Assembly: GCF_000414115.1 (NCBI RefSeq)
Contig: NZ_AOPZ01000019.1
Location: 32,954 to 96,953, forward strand
Origin: Streptomyces aurantiacus JA 4570
GTDB lineage: Bacteria > Actinomycetota > Actinomycetes > Streptomycetales > Streptomycetaceae
Length of the DNA: 64,000 bases
Direction of reading: 5' to 3'
Shown here: positions 27,564 to 39,100 of the stretch, in pieces
How positions within the stretch are numbered: the first letter of the stretch is position 1
Layout of the letters: each line of letters starts with the position of its first letter
Translations under genes and position numbers: made by a program
The notes under the pieces: model-generated
Database searches by the model: none
Seen by the model: only the letters and a program-made list of their open reading frames with translations
Told to the model about the DNA's origin: nothing

Positions 27564-28115
27564 CTAGTCCAGCCCGAGCTCGTCCTTCGAGTACGCGAAG
27601 AGGTACGGGACCCCGGCACCCTCGGTGATCTTCTCGGCGGCGCCGGTGGCCCGGTCCACGATGGTCGCCACGCCCACGACCTCGGCGCCGGCCTCGCGCA
27701 CCGCTTCCACGGCGGTGAGCGGGGAGCCGCCGGTGGTGGAGGTGTCCTCGACGACGAGCACGCGGCGGCCCCTGATGTCCGGGCCCTCGACGCGGCGCTG
27801 CAGGCCGTGCGCCTTGGCGGCCTTGCGCACCACGAACGCGTCGATCCGCTTCCCGCGGGCCGCGGCGGCGTGCAGCATCGCGGCGGCGACGGGGTCGGCG
27901 CCCATGGTGAGCCCGCCCACGGCGTCGAACTCCAGGTCCGCCGTCAGGTCGAGCAGCACCTGCCCGACCAGCGGGGCGGCCTCGCCGTCCAGGGTGATGC
28001 GGCGCAGGTCGACGTAGTAGTCGGCCTCGATGCCCGAGGAGAGCGTCACCTTGCCGTGCACGACGGCCTTGTCCTTGATCTGCTGCAGCAGGTCGCCGCG
28101 TACGTCGTTCGTCAT
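27564..28115 (-). CDS. pyrE: Orotate phosphoribosyltransferase
   Basis: A 183-residue enzyme that attaches orotate to PRPP to form orotidine monophosphate in pyrimidine biosynthesis. The PRPP-binding motif is RRVLVVEDTSTTGGS at about residue 115. The early SSGIEADYYVDLRRITLDG (orotate binding), GGLTMGADPVAAA and FVVRKAAKAHGLQRRVEG (mobile catalytic loop) are present. It stands alone rather than in a pyr operon, as is common in streptomycetes. The aldose-epimerase-like gene lies 42 bases upstream in the same direction and may share a transcript. Confidence 0.95.
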   Translation of the reverse strand: MTNDVRGDLLQQIKDKAVVHGKVTLSSGIEADYYVDLRRITLDGEAAPLVGQVLLDLTADLEFDAVGGLTMGADPVAAAMLHAAAARGKRIDAFVVRKAAKAHGLQRRVEGPDIRGRRVLVVEDTSTTGGSPLTAVEAVREAGAEVVGVATIVDRATGAAEKITEGAGVPYLFAYSKDELGLD

Positions 28116-28157
28116 GGCTACGAGCTTAAGCGCGCCGCGGGGCGCGGGGCGCGGGGG

Positions 28158-28973
28158 TCACAGCCGCCGCCAGGTCCAGGTGGTCGACGTCTCCAGCGGC
28201 TCCAGCGGGGTCACCAGGCGCGGCAGGGTGTTCAGGCCGTTGGGCGGGCCGGTCTGCGGCTCCACGCACACCGCGTCGGCGGGCTCGTCGTACACCACGA
28301 CCCACTCCTCGCGGCTGGCCACGTTCAGCTCCAGGCGGCCCGGCCAGGTCAGGGTCACGTCCACGCCGCCCGGCATGCCGAAGCAGTCGTCCCAGGGGGC
28401 GGGGGTGGGGGCGACGCGGGTGCCGGTGGGGAGGTGGTCGTCGCCTCGCTGCTCCTGCCAGGCGGGGGTGAAGCTCAGCTGTACGCCGGAGTCGTCCTGC
28501 CCGCCGTCCCCTCCCGCCAGGTGGCGGTTGAACCAGGGATGCCAGCCCGCCTGCGCCGGGAAGGAGTCTCCGTACGTCTCGATCGCCATCCGCAGGGTCA
28601 GCGCGTCCTCGGTCAGCTCGACGACCTGCGTGACGCGGCCCGGGTAGGGCCAGGGGTCCGTCAGGTCGTACGTGAACACGGCCTCCGTGGGGCTCTGGCG
28701 GGCCGTTTTCCACGCGGCGTCGCGGGCTGTGCCGTGGATGGCGTGCGGTGGGGAGTTCACGGGGAGCTGGTGGAGGGTGCCGCCGTTCCTGAAGCGGCCG
28801 TCCCGGGTGCGGCCGCACCACGGGACCATGGGGAAGCTGCCGTAGCGCTCACCCTGCCGCAGCAGTTCGACTCCGTCGACGGTGAGGCTGCCGAGGCGGC
28901 AGCCGTTGCCCGGCTGAACGCCGACCTCCGCGGTACCCGCGGCCAGCCTGATCTCTTCGCTGCTGCTACTCAC
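28158..28973 (-). CDS. Aldose 1-epimerase-like sugar mutarotase
   Basis: A 271-residue protein of the galactose-mutarotase fold, expected to interconvert alpha and beta anomers or to act on sugar phosphates. The typical DGVELLRQGERYGSFPMVPWCGRTRDGRF start, a His in LPVNSPPHAIHGTARD, GWHPWFNRHL with a second His, and the acidic DDCFGM loop are visible. It lies upstream of pyrE on the same strand. The substrate sugar is not determined by sequence. Confidence 0.85.
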   Translation of the reverse strand: MSSSSEEIRLAAGTAEVGVQPGNGCRLGSLTVDGVELLRQGERYGSFPMVPWCGRTRDGRFRNGGTLHQLPVNSPPHAIHGTARDAAWKTARQSPTEAVFTYDLTDPWPYPGRVTQVVELTEDALTLRMAIETYGDSFPAQAGWHPWFNRHLAGGDGGQDDSGVQLSFTPAWQEQRGDDHLPTGTRVAPTPAPWDDCFGMPGGVDVTLTWPGRLELNVASREEWVVVYDEPADAVCVEPQTGPPNGLNTLPRLVTPLEPLETSTTWTWRRL

Positions 28974-29004
28974 GGGGTCGACCTTACGGCTCGGCCCGGC
29001 TGGG

Positions 29005-29079
29005 AGCTCCCCAATCCCACCCCTTCCCGAAACCGGGCAGAGCCCCCAGTTTCGGGAAGGGGCGGGGTTGGGGAAAGCT
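29005..29079. repeat. Inverted interspersed repeat abutting the SRPBCC gene
   Basis: The left arm (29005-29033) and right arm (29049-29079) are complementary across about 28 bases with few mismatches, sharing CCCCTTCCCGAAA and TTTCGGGAAGGGG. The right arm touches the stop codon of the SRPBCC gene. It can act as a terminator for that gene. It belongs to the same family as the copies at 21.2, 25.1 and 62.0 kb. Confidence 0.75.
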
Positions 29080-29951
29080 CAACGGCGGCGACGCAACGCC
29101 CGCGACACCACGATCGCCGAGGCGAGGGCCACCGCGGCCACGGGCGCGGCCCACCGCAGCGTGGCGACCCCGCCAGACATCGCCTCGGGCACCGGCACGG
29201 GCGCGTACCGCCCCCGCGGCGGCGCGTGATCGACCTCCTCCGCGCTCCGCCCGATCATCGTCCGCCGAGCATGCGCGGCCTCCGCGGCCGGCACCCCCGC
29301 GTCCAACGGCCCGTCAAGATCGTCGGAGAGCGGATCCAACGGCGGAGGCGGCACCTCGGCCCGGAAGATCCCGTACGAACCGTCCGCGGACCCGGTGGGC
29401 CCCATGGGTTCCTCGGGCCCGGCGGGCTCGGCGGAATCGGAGGGCCCGGCGGCCTCGGCGGACTCCGCCGGCTCGGCGTCGGCCTTCGCGGAGCCGGACG
29501 CCCCCGCCCCCGCCCCGCCCGAGGCGAGCCCCTCCGCGAACCGCCCGAGCAGCCTCCGCACCGCCCCCTCCACAGCCTGTGGAGAACTTTCCGCGATCTC
29601 GGCGACCCGTCCGTCCCCGGACCCGCTCCCGCTGAAGGCGAGGTTCGTGCCCCCTTCCGCGGCGGGCGCGAGCCGCAGGACGAGGGAGAACTTCACGGCC
29701 CCGCTGCCGCGGACCTCGGCCCCCTCGCCCTCCAGGGAGAACCCGCCGTCGCCCCGCGCGGCGACCCGCAGCGCACCGCGATAGGTGATCGTGTGCCCGC
29801 CGACCCGCACTCTCAGCCGCCCGGACACGGGCGGCGAGTCCGCGTCGGCGGCGCGCTGCAGCCCCGGCACCGCACCGGCGACCCGCTCGGGGTCGGCCAG
29901 CGCCTCGCGGAGCGGCTCTTCCGGAACCGGTACGAACACCTCATGCTCCAT
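29079..29951 (-). CDS. SRPBCC / CoxG-like domain protein with C-terminal membrane anchor
   Basis: A 290-residue protein. The N-terminal 150 residues (MEHEVFVPVPEEPLREALADPERVAGAVPGLQ) form a helix-grip (SRPBCC) domain related to CoxG/carbon monoxide dehydrogenase subunit G, built to bind hydrophobic ligands. An acidic Ala/Ser/Gly/Glu linker of about 90 residues follows. A single transmembrane helix (about 262-283, RWAAPVAAVALASAIVVS) ends in RALRRRR. CoxG proteins are also membrane-anchored. No CO dehydrogenase is nearby, so its role here is unknown. The upstream 23-base inverted repeat separates it from the spermidine synthase-like gene. Confidence 0.75.
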   Translation of the reverse strand: MEHEVFVPVPEEPLREALADPERVAGAVPGLQRAADADSPPVSGRLRVRVGGHTITYRGALRVAARGDGGFSLEGEGAEVRGSGAVKFSLVLRLAPAAEGGTNLAFSGSGSGDGRVAEIAESSPQAVEGAVRRLLGRFAEGLASGGAGAGASGSAKADAEPAESAEAAGPSDSAEPAGPEEPMGPTGSADGSYGIFRAEVPPPPLDPLSDDLDGPLDAGVPAAEAAHARRTMIGRSAEEVDHAPPRGRYAPVPVPEAMSGGVATLRWAAPVAAVALASAIVVSRALRRRR

Positions 29952-29993
29952 GACAGACGAGCGTACCGACGCCCGCCGCATGATGTATGCCCT

Positions 29994-30079
29994 AGGCCCT
30001 GCCCGATGGGTCGGCGCGGCGTCGCGACGCCTGGCCAGACGCCGCTCCTTGCTCCACGCCGACCCATCGGACAGGACCT
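29994..30079. repeat. Inverted repeat with 23-base arms between SRPBCC and spermidine-synthase-like genes
   Basis: Arms 29994-30016 and 30057-30079 match at 21 of 23 positions; both carry CGATGGGTCGGCG or its complement. The 40-base loop contains a further palindrome, GGCGTCGCGACGCC. It lies between two genes on the minus strand, in the promoter region of the SRPBCC gene. The structure resembles a MITE-like or REP element rather than a plain terminator. Confidence 0.7.
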
Positions 30080-30115
30080 GACGCCACTTGACCGTGTCCA
30101 CGGCCGGACGACCCG

Positions 30116-31705
30116 TCAGTCGGCGTACCGCGGATGCACCAGGGTGGACGGCGCGATGCCGTGACCGGCGGCGGGGCGGACCCGTTCGGCGGCCCGGGCG
30201 CCAGCCCGCAGGACCCCCGACGCCCCGGCCCCGGTGAGCCGCTCCGGGGTGCGCGCGGCGAGCACGAAGCCCCAGTCGCGCGGCTCGGCGGTGCCGTCGG
30301 CGGTCCGGTCGGGCCCGGCGGCGAAGCCGGCGTGACGGCCCGTCACGCGGTAGGGCGTGGTGACGAAGCCCGCGGCGCGCAGCGTCGCGTCGACCGTCCA
30401 GTAGGTGTGGCCCCGGGTGACGACCGGCCCGGCGTGCACGGCGAACCGGCCGGCGTCGGTGAGGACGCGGGCGAGCAGGCCGTAGAACTCCTGCGAGTAG
30501 AGCTTGGTGTTCGCGGTGATGCCGGGGTCGGGCAGGTCGGCGAGCACGACGTCGTAGGGCCGGCGCCGCTCGTGCGGCCCGCGCAGCCAGCGGAACGCGT
30601 CGGCGTGGGTGACGCGGACCCGGCGGTCCCGGTACACGTGTCCATTGAGCTCGCTGAGCGCCGGATCGTTGCGGGCCAGCCGCACGACGCCCGGGTCGAT
30701 CTCGACGACGTCGACGCGGCGCACCCCGGAGTGCCGCAGCACCTCGGCGGCGGCGAGGCCGTCGCCGCCGCCGAGGATCAGCACGCGCGCGTGCGGCCCG
30801 CCGCGCATGGCGGGCTGGACGAGCGCCTGGTGGTAGCGGCGTTCGTCGCGGCCGCTGACGCGCAGCCGGCCGTCGAGGAACAGGTGCAGGGACTCGCGGT
30901 CGCCGCCGGTCAGGACGACTTCCTGGACGTCGGTCTGCACGGCGACGCGGATGTCCGAGCCGTACACGGCGCGGCGCGCGGCGCGCTCGAAGTCGTCGAC
31001 GAGCACGGCGGCGGAGGCGAGGACGGCGAGGACCGTGACGTTGGCGAGGATCAGTATCCAGCGGCCGCGGCCGCTCAGATCGCGCCCGAACAGGCCGAAG
31101 ACCAGCGCGCCGCCCGCGAGGACGTTGACGGCGCCGGTGAGCAGCGCCCCGGTGAGCTGCCCGAACCACGGCAGCAGCAGGAAGGGGAAGGCGAGGCCGC
31201 CGACCAGCGCGCCCACGTAGTCGGCGGCGAACAGGTCGGCGACCGCGCCGCCCGCGTCCTGCCGCCGGATGCGCTGGATCAGCACCATGAGCAGGGGCAC
31301 CTCGGCGCCGATGAGGGCGCCGATGACGAAGGAGAACGCCACGAAGAGGTAGCGCGATCCGCTCGCCCACATCTCGCCCCGGTCGCCGGTCCAGGCGAAC
31401 GCCGCGTACAGGACCAGCGCGCTGCACCCGCCGACCAGCGCGAGCGCCGCCTCGACGAGGCCGAAACCGGCGGCGGCCCGGCACCGCAGCCGCTTGGCGA
31501 GCAGCGAGCCGACGCCCATCGCGAACACCATCACGGACAGCACGACGGAAGCCTGGGTGACGGAGTCACCGATCAAGTACGAGGCGAGGGCGACGAGTTC
31601 GAGTTCGTACACCAGGCCGCAGGCGGCACAGATGAACACGCCCGCGAGGACGAGGAAGCGGCCTGTCCGGGGCGTGACGGGCAGGCGCACGGGCGGCTCG
31701 ATCAC
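30116..31705 (-). CDS. Membrane-embedded spermidine synthase-like (polyamine aminopropyltransferase) protein
   Basis: A 529-residue protein: seven or so membrane helices fill residues about 15-240, followed by a soluble Rossmann methyltransferase-like domain of the spermidine synthase family. The domain has [26 protein letters not shown], the nucleotide-binding [14 protein letters not shown], the acidic VEIDPGVV and the [22 protein letters not shown] active-site region. Family members transfer an aminopropyl group, but N-terminal membrane versions in actinobacteria have no proven role. DUF2617 ends 26 bases upstream on the same strand, and the two probably form an operon. A substrate is not inferable. 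Confidence 0.88.
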   Translation of the reverse strand: MIEPPVRLPVTPRTGRFLVLAGVFICAACGLVYELELVALASYLIGDSVTQASVVLSVMVFAMGVGSLLAKRLRCRAAAGFGLVEAALALVGGCSALVLYAAFAWTGDRGEMWASGSRYLFVAFSFVIGALIGAEVPLLMVLIQRIRRQDAGGAVADLFAADYVGALVGGLAFPFLLLPWFGQLTGALLTGAVNVLAGGALVFGLFGRDLSGRGRWILILANVTVLAVLASAAVLVDDFERAARRAVYGSDIRVAVQTDVQEVVLTGGDRESLHLFLDGRLRVSGRDERRYHQALVQPAMRGGPHARVLILGGGDGLAAAEVLRHSGVRRVDVVEIDPGVVRLARNDPALSELNGHVYRDRRVRVTHADAFRWLRGPHERRRPYDVVLADLPDPGITANTKLYSQEFYGLLARVLTDAGRFAVHAGPVVTRGHTYWTVDATLRAAGFVTTPYRVTGRHAGFAAGPDRTADGTAEPRDWGFVLAARTPERLTGAGASGVLRAGARAAERVRPAAGHGIAPSTLVHPRYAD

Positions 31706-31731
31706 GCTGCGAACGCTACGTCACCGAATGC

Positions 31732-32286
31732 TTACACCAAGTCCCCCACATGGGTGGAGGTGCCCGTGGGAACGTGTAACCGGCCGGCCACGCCCACCCG
31801 GGTCCGCGTCGCCACCAGCTGCCCGTCCTGCGGGTACGCGTGCCACGTACGCCACATGACCGCGCCCTCGTGGCGCTGGGCGAGCATGGCGGTGAAGGCG
31901 TGCGGGATGCCGGGGAAGACGCCGGCGAGGCCGTGCGGGTGCTCGGTGACCAGGGCCAGCAACTCCTGGGCGCGGCCCGTGAACTGACCCCGCGACAGGG
32001 TCTCCACGCAGGCCGCGAACTCGTACTCCCACTCGCCCACCCGCTTGGAGACGCCGAGCGGCAGCGGGGTGCTGCTGCCGGGGATGCAGGCCACCGTCTC
32101 CGAGCAGGTCCCCCGCTCCTCCTCCAGAAGCACCTGGTGCGACGCCCCGAGAAGTCTCAACTGCACGGCGGCGCCGGACAGTTCGAGGTCGAGCGTGGCA
32201 AGTGCGGGCAACGGCTCGCGGCCGAGGGCCCAGGCCAGGTCCCCGGCGCGCGTGTCGGTATAGACAGTCTTCAGGGTCGTGAGCAT
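31732..32286 (-). CDS. DUF2617-family protein
   Basis: A 184-residue cytoplasmic protein conserved in actinobacteria without known function. Typical blocks: LTTLKTVYTDTRAGDLAWALG, VQLRLLGASHQVLLEE, WEYEFAACVETLSRG, and AMLAQRHEGAVMWRTWHAYPQDGQLVATRTRV, where it looks beta-rich. A family pattern is adjacency to spermidine synthase-like membrane genes, as here (26 bases apart), suggesting a shared pathway. A long untranslated region of about 450 bases lies upstream. Confidence 0.87.
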   Translation of the reverse strand: MLTTLKTVYTDTRAGDLAWALGREPLPALATLDLELSGAAVQLRLLGASHQVLLEEERGTCSETVACIPGSSTPLPLGVSKRVGEWEYEFAACVETLSRGQFTGRAQELLALVTEHPHGLAGVFPGIPHAFTAMLAQRHEGAVMWRTWHAYPQDGQLVATRTRVGVAGRLHVPTGTSTHVGDLV

Positions 32287-32503
32287 GGGTCGGCTCCGCT
32301 AGCACGCAATGGAGGTGGGGGGAGGGCCGGCGCACCCGGTCGGACACCAGGAGGTCGGAATGCCGGCTCGTGCCCACGGAGAAGTCCCGATCGCTGAGCC
32401 GAGAACGTCCGAGGGCGGTGTGACGGTTAAGAGGGAATCATGAACTGCGACACTGCCACAGCGTTTTTACCCAACTTCGTAGGGTTTCCATACCCTAGAG
32501 GGC

Positions 32504-32522
32504 TGAACAGTTCATCTGTTCA
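32504..32522. promoter_or_regulatory. Palindrome in the DUF2617 upstream region
   Basis: TGAACAG and CTGTTCA form perfect seven-base arms around TTCAT. It is about 220 bases upstream of the DUF2617 start, in the most AT-rich part of the spacer. The binding protein is unknown. Confidence 0.35.
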
Positions 32523-32673
32523 CGTTTCTTCGAACTCAGACGATCCGGAAGCGTCCCGGTACGGTCGCCAATAGACCTATATCCCCCCTGTCGCCCTTCA
32601 ACAACCCCTTGTGCAGCCCTCTTGGCTTCTTGCCCGGTCCTCGTCGGCGAAACCTGGAAGCCACCTCAACGAC

Positions 32674-32711
32674 GAAGCGCCCGCCGGGAGTTGACTCCCG
32701 CCGGGCGCTTC
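32674..32711 (-). terminator. Long intrinsic terminator after small Cys/Gly protein
   Basis: Arms 32674-32691 and 32694-32711 pair over 18 bases with one central mismatch and a TG loop. The left arm begins GAAGCGCCCG. It follows the minus-strand stop at 32736 by 24 bases. Confidence 0.85.
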
Positions 32712-32735
32712 GCCCAGTGGACCAGCTGCCCCGTG

Positions 32736-32993
32736 TCAGCTGCCTCCGCCGCATCCACCCCCGCCGCCCCCGCCACCGCAGGACGAACCGCCGCCACAGG
32801 ACGACCCGCCACCGCAGGACGACCCGCCGCCGCAACTGGCCGCGCCCGAACTCGAGTTGTGGGAGCCCGAGCTCGCCCACCAGCTGCTGCCCGACGCCCG
32901 GCTCATCCTCGGGCGCCTGGTGCGCCGGCTGACGCCGTAGCCGATCGCCGTCACGATCACGAGCCACAAGATGAAGAAGAGGATCAGGATCAT
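32736..32993 (-). CDS. Small membrane protein with Cys/Gly-rich tail
   Basis: An 85-residue protein: an N-terminal hydrophobic segment (MILILFFILWLVIVTAIGYG, residues 1-20), a short basic stretch (SRRTRRPR), and a Ser/Gly-rich tail with regularly spaced cysteines, the unit being SSCGGG, repeated several times. The tail could bind metal or form disulfides, but no catalytic domain exists. A GGAAGGTGAGG ribosome site precedes the ATG at 32993. It is monocistronic, ends in a clean terminator, and is divergent from the aminotransferase at 33155. The unit repetition in DNA (CGCCACAGGACGAC-like) suggests slippage. Function unknown. Confidence 0.8.
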   Translation of the reverse strand: MILILFFILWLVIVTAIGYGVSRRTRRPRMSRASGSSWWASSGSHNSSSGAASCGGGSSCGGGSSCGGGSSCGGGGGGGGCGGGS

Positions 32994-33154
32994 GGCCCTC
33001 ACCTTCCTTTCCGTTCCCCCGTAGCGGGCCGGAGCCGTTCCCCCGGGCCGGTCCCGCCGTGCTGATCTCGTCCCGCGTCGTCGCGTGACAAGGGAATGCC
33101 CCCGGCCACACCCGGCCAAAGCAGAGTTGAGGAAGTCCAGAGGTTCGGCGCAGG

Positions 33155-34381
33155 ATGACGGCCATGACGCCCTCTTCGATGAACGCCCGCCCGCTGCTCA
33201 ACCGCCGCCTGGCCGAGTTCGGCACGACGATCTTCGCCGAGATGTCCGCGCTCGCGGTGCGCACCGGCGCGATCAACCTGGGCCAGGGCTTCCCGGACAC
33301 GGACGGCCCCGAGGAGGTGCGCGAGGCCGCGGTGCGGGCGCTGCGCGACGGCCGCGGCAACCAGTACCCGCCGGGGCCCGGCGTGCCGGAGCTGCGCACG
33401 GCCGTCGCCGAGCACCAGCTGCGCCACTACGGCCTGGCTTACGACCCCGACCGCGAGGTCCTGGTCACGGCCGGCGCCACCGAGGCCATCGCGGCCTCGC
33501 TGCTCGCCCTGGTCGAGCCGGGCGACGAGGTGATCGCCCTGGAGCCGTACTACGACTCGTACGCCGCCTCGATCGCGCTGGCCGGCGGCACCCGGGTCCC
33601 CGTCACCCTGCGGCCGCGGGACGGACGCTTCGTACTCGACCTGGACGAGCTGCGCGACGCCGTCACCCCGCGCACCCGGCTGCTGCTCCTCAACACCCCG
33701 CACAACCCGACGGGCACCGTCCTCACCCGCGAGGAACTGGCCGAGATCGCGAAGCTGGCCGTCGAGCGGGACCTGCTCGTGGTCACCGACGAGGTCTACG
33801 AACACCTGGTCTTCACCGACGAGACCGACGGGACGACGCCCGCGCACCTGCCGCTCGCCTCGTTCCCCGGCATGCGCGAGCGCACCGTCAGCATCGGCTC
33901 GGCGGGCAAGACGTTCTCGTTCACGGGCTGGAAGGTCGGCTGGGTGACGTCCACGCCGGAGCTGGTCGCGGCGGTGCGCTCGGCGAAGCAGTATCTGACG
34001 TTCGTGGCGTCGGGCCCCTTCCAGTACGCCGTCGCGGAGGCGCTCGCGCTGCCCGACAGCTACTTCACGTCCTTCCGCGAGGACATGCGCGCCAAGCGGG
34101 ACCTGCTGTCCGCGGGCCTGACAGCGGCGGGCTTCGAGGTCTACCGCCCGGCGGGCACGTACTTCATCACCACCGACATCCGCCCGCTCGGCGCGGACCG
34201 CTCGGGCGGCGGCGACGGCTTCGCCTTCTGCCGCGCCCTGCCGGAGCGCGCCGGTGTCGTCGCCATCCCGAACGCGGTCTTCTACGACCACCGCGAGGCG
34301 GGCGCGCCCTTCGTGCGGTTCGCGTTCTGCAAGCGCACGGAGGTCCTCGCGGACGCGGTGGACCGGCTGAAGGCCCTGTAG
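33155..34381 (+). CDS. Class I/II PLP-dependent aminotransferase
   Basis: A 408-residue fold-type I aminotransferase resembling the kynurenine/glutamine aminotransferase and succinyldiaminopimelate aminotransferase group. It has INLGQGFPDTDGPEEV, GNQYPPGPGVPELR, VTAGATEAIAASLLALVEPGDEVI, LLLLNTPHNPTGTVLT, VVTDEVYEHLVF and the Schiff-base lysine in SAGKTFSFTGWKVGW. The C-terminus has the VRFAFCK substrate-binding Arg. The substrate cannot be assigned; a link with the kynurenine genes 10 kb away is possible but speculative. A start at 33164 is also possible. It is transcribed on its own. Confidence 0.9.
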   Translation: MTAMTPSSMNARPLLNRRLAEFGTTIFAEMSALAVRTGAINLGQGFPDTDGPEEVREAAVRALRDGRGNQYPPGPGVPELRTAVAEHQLRHYGLAYDPDREVLVTAGATEAIAASLLALVEPGDEVIALEPYYDSYAASIALAGGTRVPVTLRPRDGRFVLDLDELRDAVTPRTRLLLLNTPHNPTGTVLTREELAEIAKLAVERDLLVVTDEVYEHLVFTDETDGTTPAHLPLASFPGMRERTVSIGSAGKTFSFTGWKVGWVTSTPELVAAVRSAKQYLTFVASGPFQYAVAEALALPDSYFTSFREDMRAKRDLLSAGLTAAGFEVYRPAGTYFITTDIRPLGADRSGGGDGFAFCRALPERAGVVAIPNAVFYDHREAGAPFVRFAFCKRTEVLADAVDRLKAL

Positions 34382-34438
34382 GACACGCCCTGGCCGCGTG
34401 AGGGTGGCGGCACGCACCCACACGGACCCATCCCGCTG

Positions 34439-35665
34439 GTGTCCGCCGCCACGACCCCCGAGGGTTCGGGTGTGACCCACCCGAGCCCCACGGTCCCGGC
34501 CCCGCTCACCGAACCACCCCGCACCCAGTGCCGCTCCTACGCGCCCGAGGGGCCGACGGCGGTGCGCGCCCTGGGCGTCTTCGCCGCGGCGCGGCTCACC
34601 GGCCTTCTCGCCGTGACGGCCGTGGCGCACGCCACCGGCCAGGACACCTTCCGCCTGCTCGGCCGCTCCTGGGACTCCCGCTGGTACACCGGCATCGCCG
34701 CCCACGGCTACGGCCGCACCCTCCACTTCGAGCCGGGTGTGGTCCAGAGCGACCTGGCGTTCTTCCCGCTGTACCCGGGCCTGATCCGCGCGGTCACCAC
34801 TCTCACGCCGCTGTCCCACGGCGCGGCCGGGCTCGTCGTGTCCTGGCTCGCCGCCGGGGCCGCCGCCCTCGGGATCTACCTGCTCGCCGCCCGCCTGTAC
34901 GACCGCCGCACCGCCACCGTCCTGGTGGTCCTGTGGGGTCTGCTGCCGCACTCCGTCATCCTGTCGATGGGCTACACCGAGCCGGTCCTCACCGCGCTCG
35001 CGGCCTGGTCCCTGTACGCGCTGCTCACCCGCCGATGGCTGTGCGCGGGCGCGCTCGCGGCGCTCGCGGGCCTGGCCCGGCCGAACGGGTTCGCGGTCGC
35101 GGCGGCGGTGCTCGCCGTGGCGGTGTACGAGATCGTGCGGCGCCGCGGCCGCGGCGTTCCCCGAGGGTTGTGGGCGGGCGCGCTGCTCGCCCCGCTCGGC
35201 TGGGCCGCGTACGTCCTGTGGGTCGGCGTCCGCGAGGGGGACGCGCTCGGCGGCTACTTCGCGGTGCAGCGCGGCTGGGGCTCGCGCTTCGACTTCGGCG
35301 CGGGCTCGCTCGCCTTCGTCGAGCATCTGCTGCTGCACGGCGACAAGCTGGTGCACTCCGTCACGCTGGTGATCGTCGCGGTGGCGGTGCTGCTGTACGC
35401 GCTGCTCGTGGCCGACCGGGCGCCGCTGCCGTTGCTCGTCTACACCGGCGTGCTGCTGCTGATCACGGTCGGCGGCTCCGGCTTCTTCGAGTCCAAGCCG
35501 CGCTTTTTGCTGCCCGCCTTCCCGCTCCTGATCCCGCTCGCCGGGGCGCTGGTCCGGACGGCGAGAGCCCGGCCGAGGAACGCCTACCTGGTGGTGGGCG
35601 CCCTGGCCGGGCTCTCGGTGGCGTACGGGACGTATCTGGTGGCGATCGCCCGGATGCCGTTGTAG
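34439..35665 (+). CDS. Polytopic membrane glycosyltransferase (mannosyltransferase-like, GT-C)
   Basis: A 408-residue membrane protein with about nine helices from residue 45 on. The first extracellular loop contains DSRWYTGIAAHGYG, and the acidic D/W-R-W-Y pattern is shared with PIG-V/PIG-M-like mannosyltransferases, which use polyprenyl-phosphate sugars. PNGFAVAAA and the LARPNG segment are typical of the DUF2029/GT-C group. The product may glycosylate exported proteins or lipids. It starts with GTG at 34439, 57 bases after the aminotransferase stop, without an evident terminator, so the two may be co-transcribed. The acceptor is unknown. Confidence 0.75.
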   Translation: MSAATTPEGSGVTHPSPTVPAPLTEPPRTQCRSYAPEGPTAVRALGVFAAARLTGLLAVTAVAHATGQDTFRLLGRSWDSRWYTGIAAHGYGRTLHFEPGVVQSDLAFFPLYPGLIRAVTTLTPLSHGAAGLVVSWLAAGAAALGIYLLAARLYDRRTATVLVVLWGLLPHSVILSMGYTEPVLTALAAWSLYALLTRRWLCAGALAALAGLARPNGFAVAAAVLAVAVYEIVRRRGRGVPRGLWAGALLAPLGWAAYVLWVGVREGDALGGYFAVQRGWGSRFDFGAGSLAFVEHLLLHGDKLVHSVTLVIVAVAVLLYALLVADRAPLPLLVYTGVLLLITVGGSGFFESKPRFLLPAFPLLIPLAGALVRTARARPRNAYLVVGALAGLSVAYGTYLVAIARMPL

Positions 35666-35733
35666 TCGCTCATGCGCGGCGCCTGCCCGGGGCCTGTGCC
35701 CCCGCCGGCCGCGCCGCCGGAACCGACGGGTCC

Positions 35734-36276
35734 TCAGACCTCGTCGTCCCCGGGCTTCTCCTCGCCGTCGGCGGAGTCGACGGCCTGCTCGAGGCCGAGC
35801 TGCTCGACGAGCCAGCGGTCGAACTCGATCGCGGCCCGCACCCAGCTCACCGTCGACGAGACGAAGTGCTCCAGCGAGACACCGGTGCCGATCAGCATCT
35901 GGGCCTCGCCGATGAGGCGGACCGTGCCGTCGTCGTGGGTGTGGCTGTAGACCTTGGGCCACAGCGTGCGCCGGTTCCAGTCGTCGATGGACTCGAGGAG
36001 CTGAGACTTCTCCTCGATGCCGTGCGGCCGGTCGTAGAACGTCCGCACCGAGAAGACCTGCTGGTCGTCCTCGCCGCGGAACATGAAGTACGTACGGAAC
36101 TCCTCCCACGGCGCCGCGAGGTCACCCTCGTCGTCGACGACGTACTTGAGCTCCATCTGATCCAGGAGCTGCTTGACCAGGTCCTGGTCAGGGACGACGG
36201 GGCCCGCCGGTCCTGCGCCCTGCTGCGGTTCGGGCTGGCCCCCGAAATTCGGAATCGAGGACGGGTCGATGGTCAC
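35734..36276 (-). CDS. YbjN-domain protein
   Basis: A 180-residue cytoplasmic protein of the YbjN / bacterial sensory transduction regulator family. The core, QDLVKQLLDQMELKYVVDDEGDL followed by WEEFRTYFMFRGEDDQQVFSVRTFYDRP and LLESIDDWNRRTLWPKVYSH, is typical. The N-terminal 30 residues are a Gly/Pro/Gln linker and the C-terminus is acidic. YbjN-like domains are chaperone-like in type III secretion; in actinobacteria they lack a defined role. Start GTG at 36276 follows GAAGGGAAATAAC. It lies close to the clpB stop (36366) in the same direction and could be co-transcribed from clpB. Confidence 0.85.
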   Translation of the reverse strand: MTIDPSSIPNFGGQPEPQQGAGPAGPVVPDQDLVKQLLDQMELKYVVDDEGDLAAPWEEFRTYFMFRGEDDQQVFSVRTFYDRPHGIEEKSQLLESIDDWNRRTLWPKVYSHTHDDGTVRLIGEAQMLIGTGVSLEHFVSSTVSWVRAAIEFDRWLVEQLGLEQAVDSADGEEKPGDDEV

Positions 36277-36365
36277 CGTTATTTCCCTTCGTACTTCGTA
36301 CGGATTGAGCCATCCTCTCCCATGCCGGGCGGGGGCCCGCAACCCCCGCCCGCGGAAGTGACCGG

Positions 36366-38957
<2,592 letters not shown>

Positions 38958-39034
38958 GTGCGCGTTCTCCTCCTGGGTCGGCTGGGGGCCTTCGGGTACC
39001 CACGTCCAATACTGACTTAACCAACGTACACAAA

Positions 39035-39055
39035 GTTGAGTCTATTCCACTCAAG
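39035..39055. promoter_or_regulatory. HAIR operator for HspR, ahead of clpB
   Basis: GTTGAGT-CTATTCC-ACTCAAG matches the HspR-associated inverted repeat CTTGAGT-N7-ACTCAAG at 13 of 14 arm positions. It is 78 bases before the clpB start, where HspR would repress transcription until heat stress. The divergent PNPOx-like gene lies 46 bases to the other side and could also be affected. Confidence 0.9.
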
Positions 39056-39100
39056 GGGAGCGAGGAAGGCCCACCGGACCCGGCGATTACATTCCTGACC

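Larger units (their letters stand above)
32287..32735. other. Intergenic region of about 450 bases with terminator and palindrome, no gene seen
   Basis: This stretch holds no convincing coding sequence on either strand. It includes a less GC-rich core (about 32430-32540) that should hold promoter elements for DUF2617, the TGAACAG-TTCAT-CTGTTCA palindrome (32504-32522) and the long terminator at 32674-32711. Confidence 0.5.

Noticed and set aside
29079..29951. A carbon monoxide dehydrogenase locus from the CoxG-like gene
   Set aside because: No coxM, coxS or coxL genes lie nearby and the protein has a long linker and anchor, so only the domain name applies.
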